This document shows, one piece after another, positions 6,842-7,422 of a DNA stretch of 7,422 nt. Source of the stretch: JAFGED01 sp034430835. GTDB taxonomy: Bacteria > Chloroflexota > Anaerolineae > B4-G1. How positions within the stretch are numbered: position 1 is the first letter of the stretch; each line of letters opens with the position of its first letter. The stretch spans positions 1 to 7,422 of the forward strand of contig DAOUDX010000221.1 of assembly GCA_034430835.1 (NCBI GenBank), written 5' to 3'. The translations under genes were made by a program, and so were the position numbers. The notes beneath the pieces were generated by a model. The model worked only from the letters and a program-made list of their open reading frames with translations, was not told the origin of the DNA and did no database searches.

Positions 6842-7258
6842 TCACCCCTTGAGATAGTTGTACCGCCGCCGCACCGGAATTGCGGGCAGGGCCTCGATCT
6901 GCTTCCTGGTCAGTTTCAGATAGACGGTGTTCTCCTTGATGCGCGCGATCTCAGAGACGGGAATGGTCACGTCCCTCTGGCCCCATAGGTGCCCTTCCCG
7001 GAGGATCAGATGGGTGATGTGCTCGCTCACCGGATCCACGAGGAACTCGTCTACCTGGCCGACGCGGCCGTCGGCGGCTTTCACGTGCGTCCCCCGACGC
7101 ACGGCAAGTTCACCCGGCGGCACCCGCTCGATCTCAACCGGGATGGCCTCGTCTTCCTCGGGAACATTGTAGGGCCATAGCATGAAATCATCTCTCTCGT
7201 AGCGAAAGCCTGGGAGATCACCTTCGACGTATTCGACTTCGGTGAAAGGCTCCTGCAT
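6842..7258 (-). CDS. PRC-barrel domain protein, apparently lacking its N-terminal part
   Basis: 138 residues from ATG7258, ending YNYLKG; TTG7264 and GTG7261 are alternatives in the same frame. One PRC-barrel lies at about residues 50-118 (ELAVRRGTHVKAADGRVGQV; DEFLVDPVSEHITHLILREG; DVTIPVSEIARI; YLKLTRKQIEALP). PRC-barrel proteins are small cytoplasmic beta-barrel modules seen in RimM, photosynthetic reaction-centre H subunits and many stress-type proteins; no enzymatic role can be stated. From memory, relatives are longer, with another barrel upstream joined by a linker that looks like the N-terminus here (TEVEYVEG; MLWPYNVPEE). The frame stays open upstream to a TAG at 7333-7331, and the stretch IRLRCTKEDL just ahead of the start reads like the end of that missing barrel. 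No good Shine-Dalgarno is visible (only AAGAAG at 7272-7267). It is first in the minus-strand run, 58 nt before the M50 gene. The barrel call is good; the start and integrity are doubtful. Confidence 0.8.
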   Translation of the reverse strand: MQEPFTEVEYVEGDLPGFRYERDDFMLWPYNVPEEDEAIPVEIERVPPGELAVRRGTHVKAADGRVGQVDEFLVDPVSEHITHLILREGHLWGQRDVTIPVSEIARIKENTVYLKLTRKQIEALPAIPVRRRYNYLKG

Positions 7259-7264
7259 CACCAA

Positions 7265-7364
7265 GTCTTCTTTCGTGCAGCGCAGGCGAATCGGTAGTGT
7301 CCTTGGACAACTGAGATAATTGCTGGCATACTATCAGTGGATTACATCTCCCTTGGAGGTGAGA
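7265..7364. promoter_or_regulatory. Divergent intergenic region
   Basis: About 100 nt between the minus-strand PRC-barrel gene and the plus-strand gene at 7365, so promoters for both directions are expected here. On the plus strand TTGGAC (7303-7308), an 18-nt spacer and CATACT (7327-7332) make a moderate sigma-70-like candidate. I could not find a convincing -10/-35 pair for the minus strand. Part of the region (about 7265-7291) still reads like PRC-barrel coding sequence in the minus frame. Confidence 0.4.
7303..7332 (+). promoter_or_regulatory. Candidate sigma-70-like promoter for the plus-strand gene
   Basis: TTGGAC as -35, 18 nt, then CATACT as -10 (4 of 6 consensus positions). Predicted initiation near 7339 would leave a leader of roughly 26 nt containing the Shine-Dalgarno at 7355-7361. 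It was judged by eye only. Confidence 0.3.
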
Positions 7365-7422
7365 ATGAAGCTGATAGCATGCCTAATCATATTGTCGTTG
7401 ATTGTCGCGTTTTGGTCAACCG
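7365..7422 (+). CDS. Start of an exported or membrane protein (partial, 5' end only)
   Basis: ATG7365 follows GGAGGTG (7355-7361) at good spacing, and the frame stays open to the window edge for 19 full codons: MKLIACLIILSLIVAFWST. One basic residue followed by an uninterrupted hydrophobic run is typical of a signal peptide or a single membrane anchor. No complete lipobox is visible, although Cys6 is present. It is transcribed away from the other genes. The product cannot be identified from so little sequence. Confidence 0.7.
   Translation, partial: MKLIACLIILSLIVAFWST

Overview
The window looks like chromosomal DNA of a GC-rich bacterium. The gene repertoire and protein style (PRC-barrel protein, M50 peptidase with CBS domains, S41 peptidase with an FGTG motif, short GlgP-type glucan phosphorylase) remind me of Chloroflexota. 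That taxonomic guess is inference from memory, not a search result. There are no mobile elements, CRISPR arrays, RNA genes or phage genes.

Almost the whole window (positions 1 to about 7260) is one tightly packed minus-strand gene run. In transcription order it reads: a PRC-barrel protein (7258-6842), an M50 site-2-type zinc metalloprotease with a C-terminal CBS pair (6783-5593), an S41 C-terminal-processing peptidase homologue with a PDZ domain (5589-4315), alpha-glucan phosphorylase GlgP (4298-2166), 6-phosphofructokinase PfkA (2143-1172), an unnamed 70-residue membrane-anchored protein (1155-943), and an LPG-synthase-TM/flippase-like integral membrane protein running off the left edge (936-1). 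Gaps after the M50 gene are 3, 16, 22, 16 and 6 nt. Most starts have good Shine-Dalgarno sequences, and I see no terminator between genes, so this is probably an operon. A plus-strand gene with a hydrophobic N-terminus begins at 7365 and leaves at the right edge, so 7265-7364 is a divergent intergenic region.

GlgP releases glucose-1-phosphate from glycogen and PfkA commits the derived hexose phosphate to glycolysis, so the central pair is a storage-glucan-to-glycolysis module. Upstream sits a membrane-proteolysis pair (M50 with CBS, and S41 with PDZ). Its composition parallels the SpoIVFB/CtpB pair of Bacillus, although the gene adjacency is not part of that precedent. CBS domains commonly bind adenine nucleotides, so an energy-sensing link to glycogen breakdown is a reasonable hypothesis, but it is only that.

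Points worth a second look: the S41 protein has Thr where the catalytic Lys is expected; PfkA has Asn103 in place of the usual Mg-associated Asp; the 70-residue protein resembles only the membrane anchor of SDH/ClpP-class membrane serine proteases and ends in TAG TAG in frame with the next gene; and the PRC-barrel gene appears to have lost its N-terminal part, with coding-like sequence continuing upstream of its first usable start.
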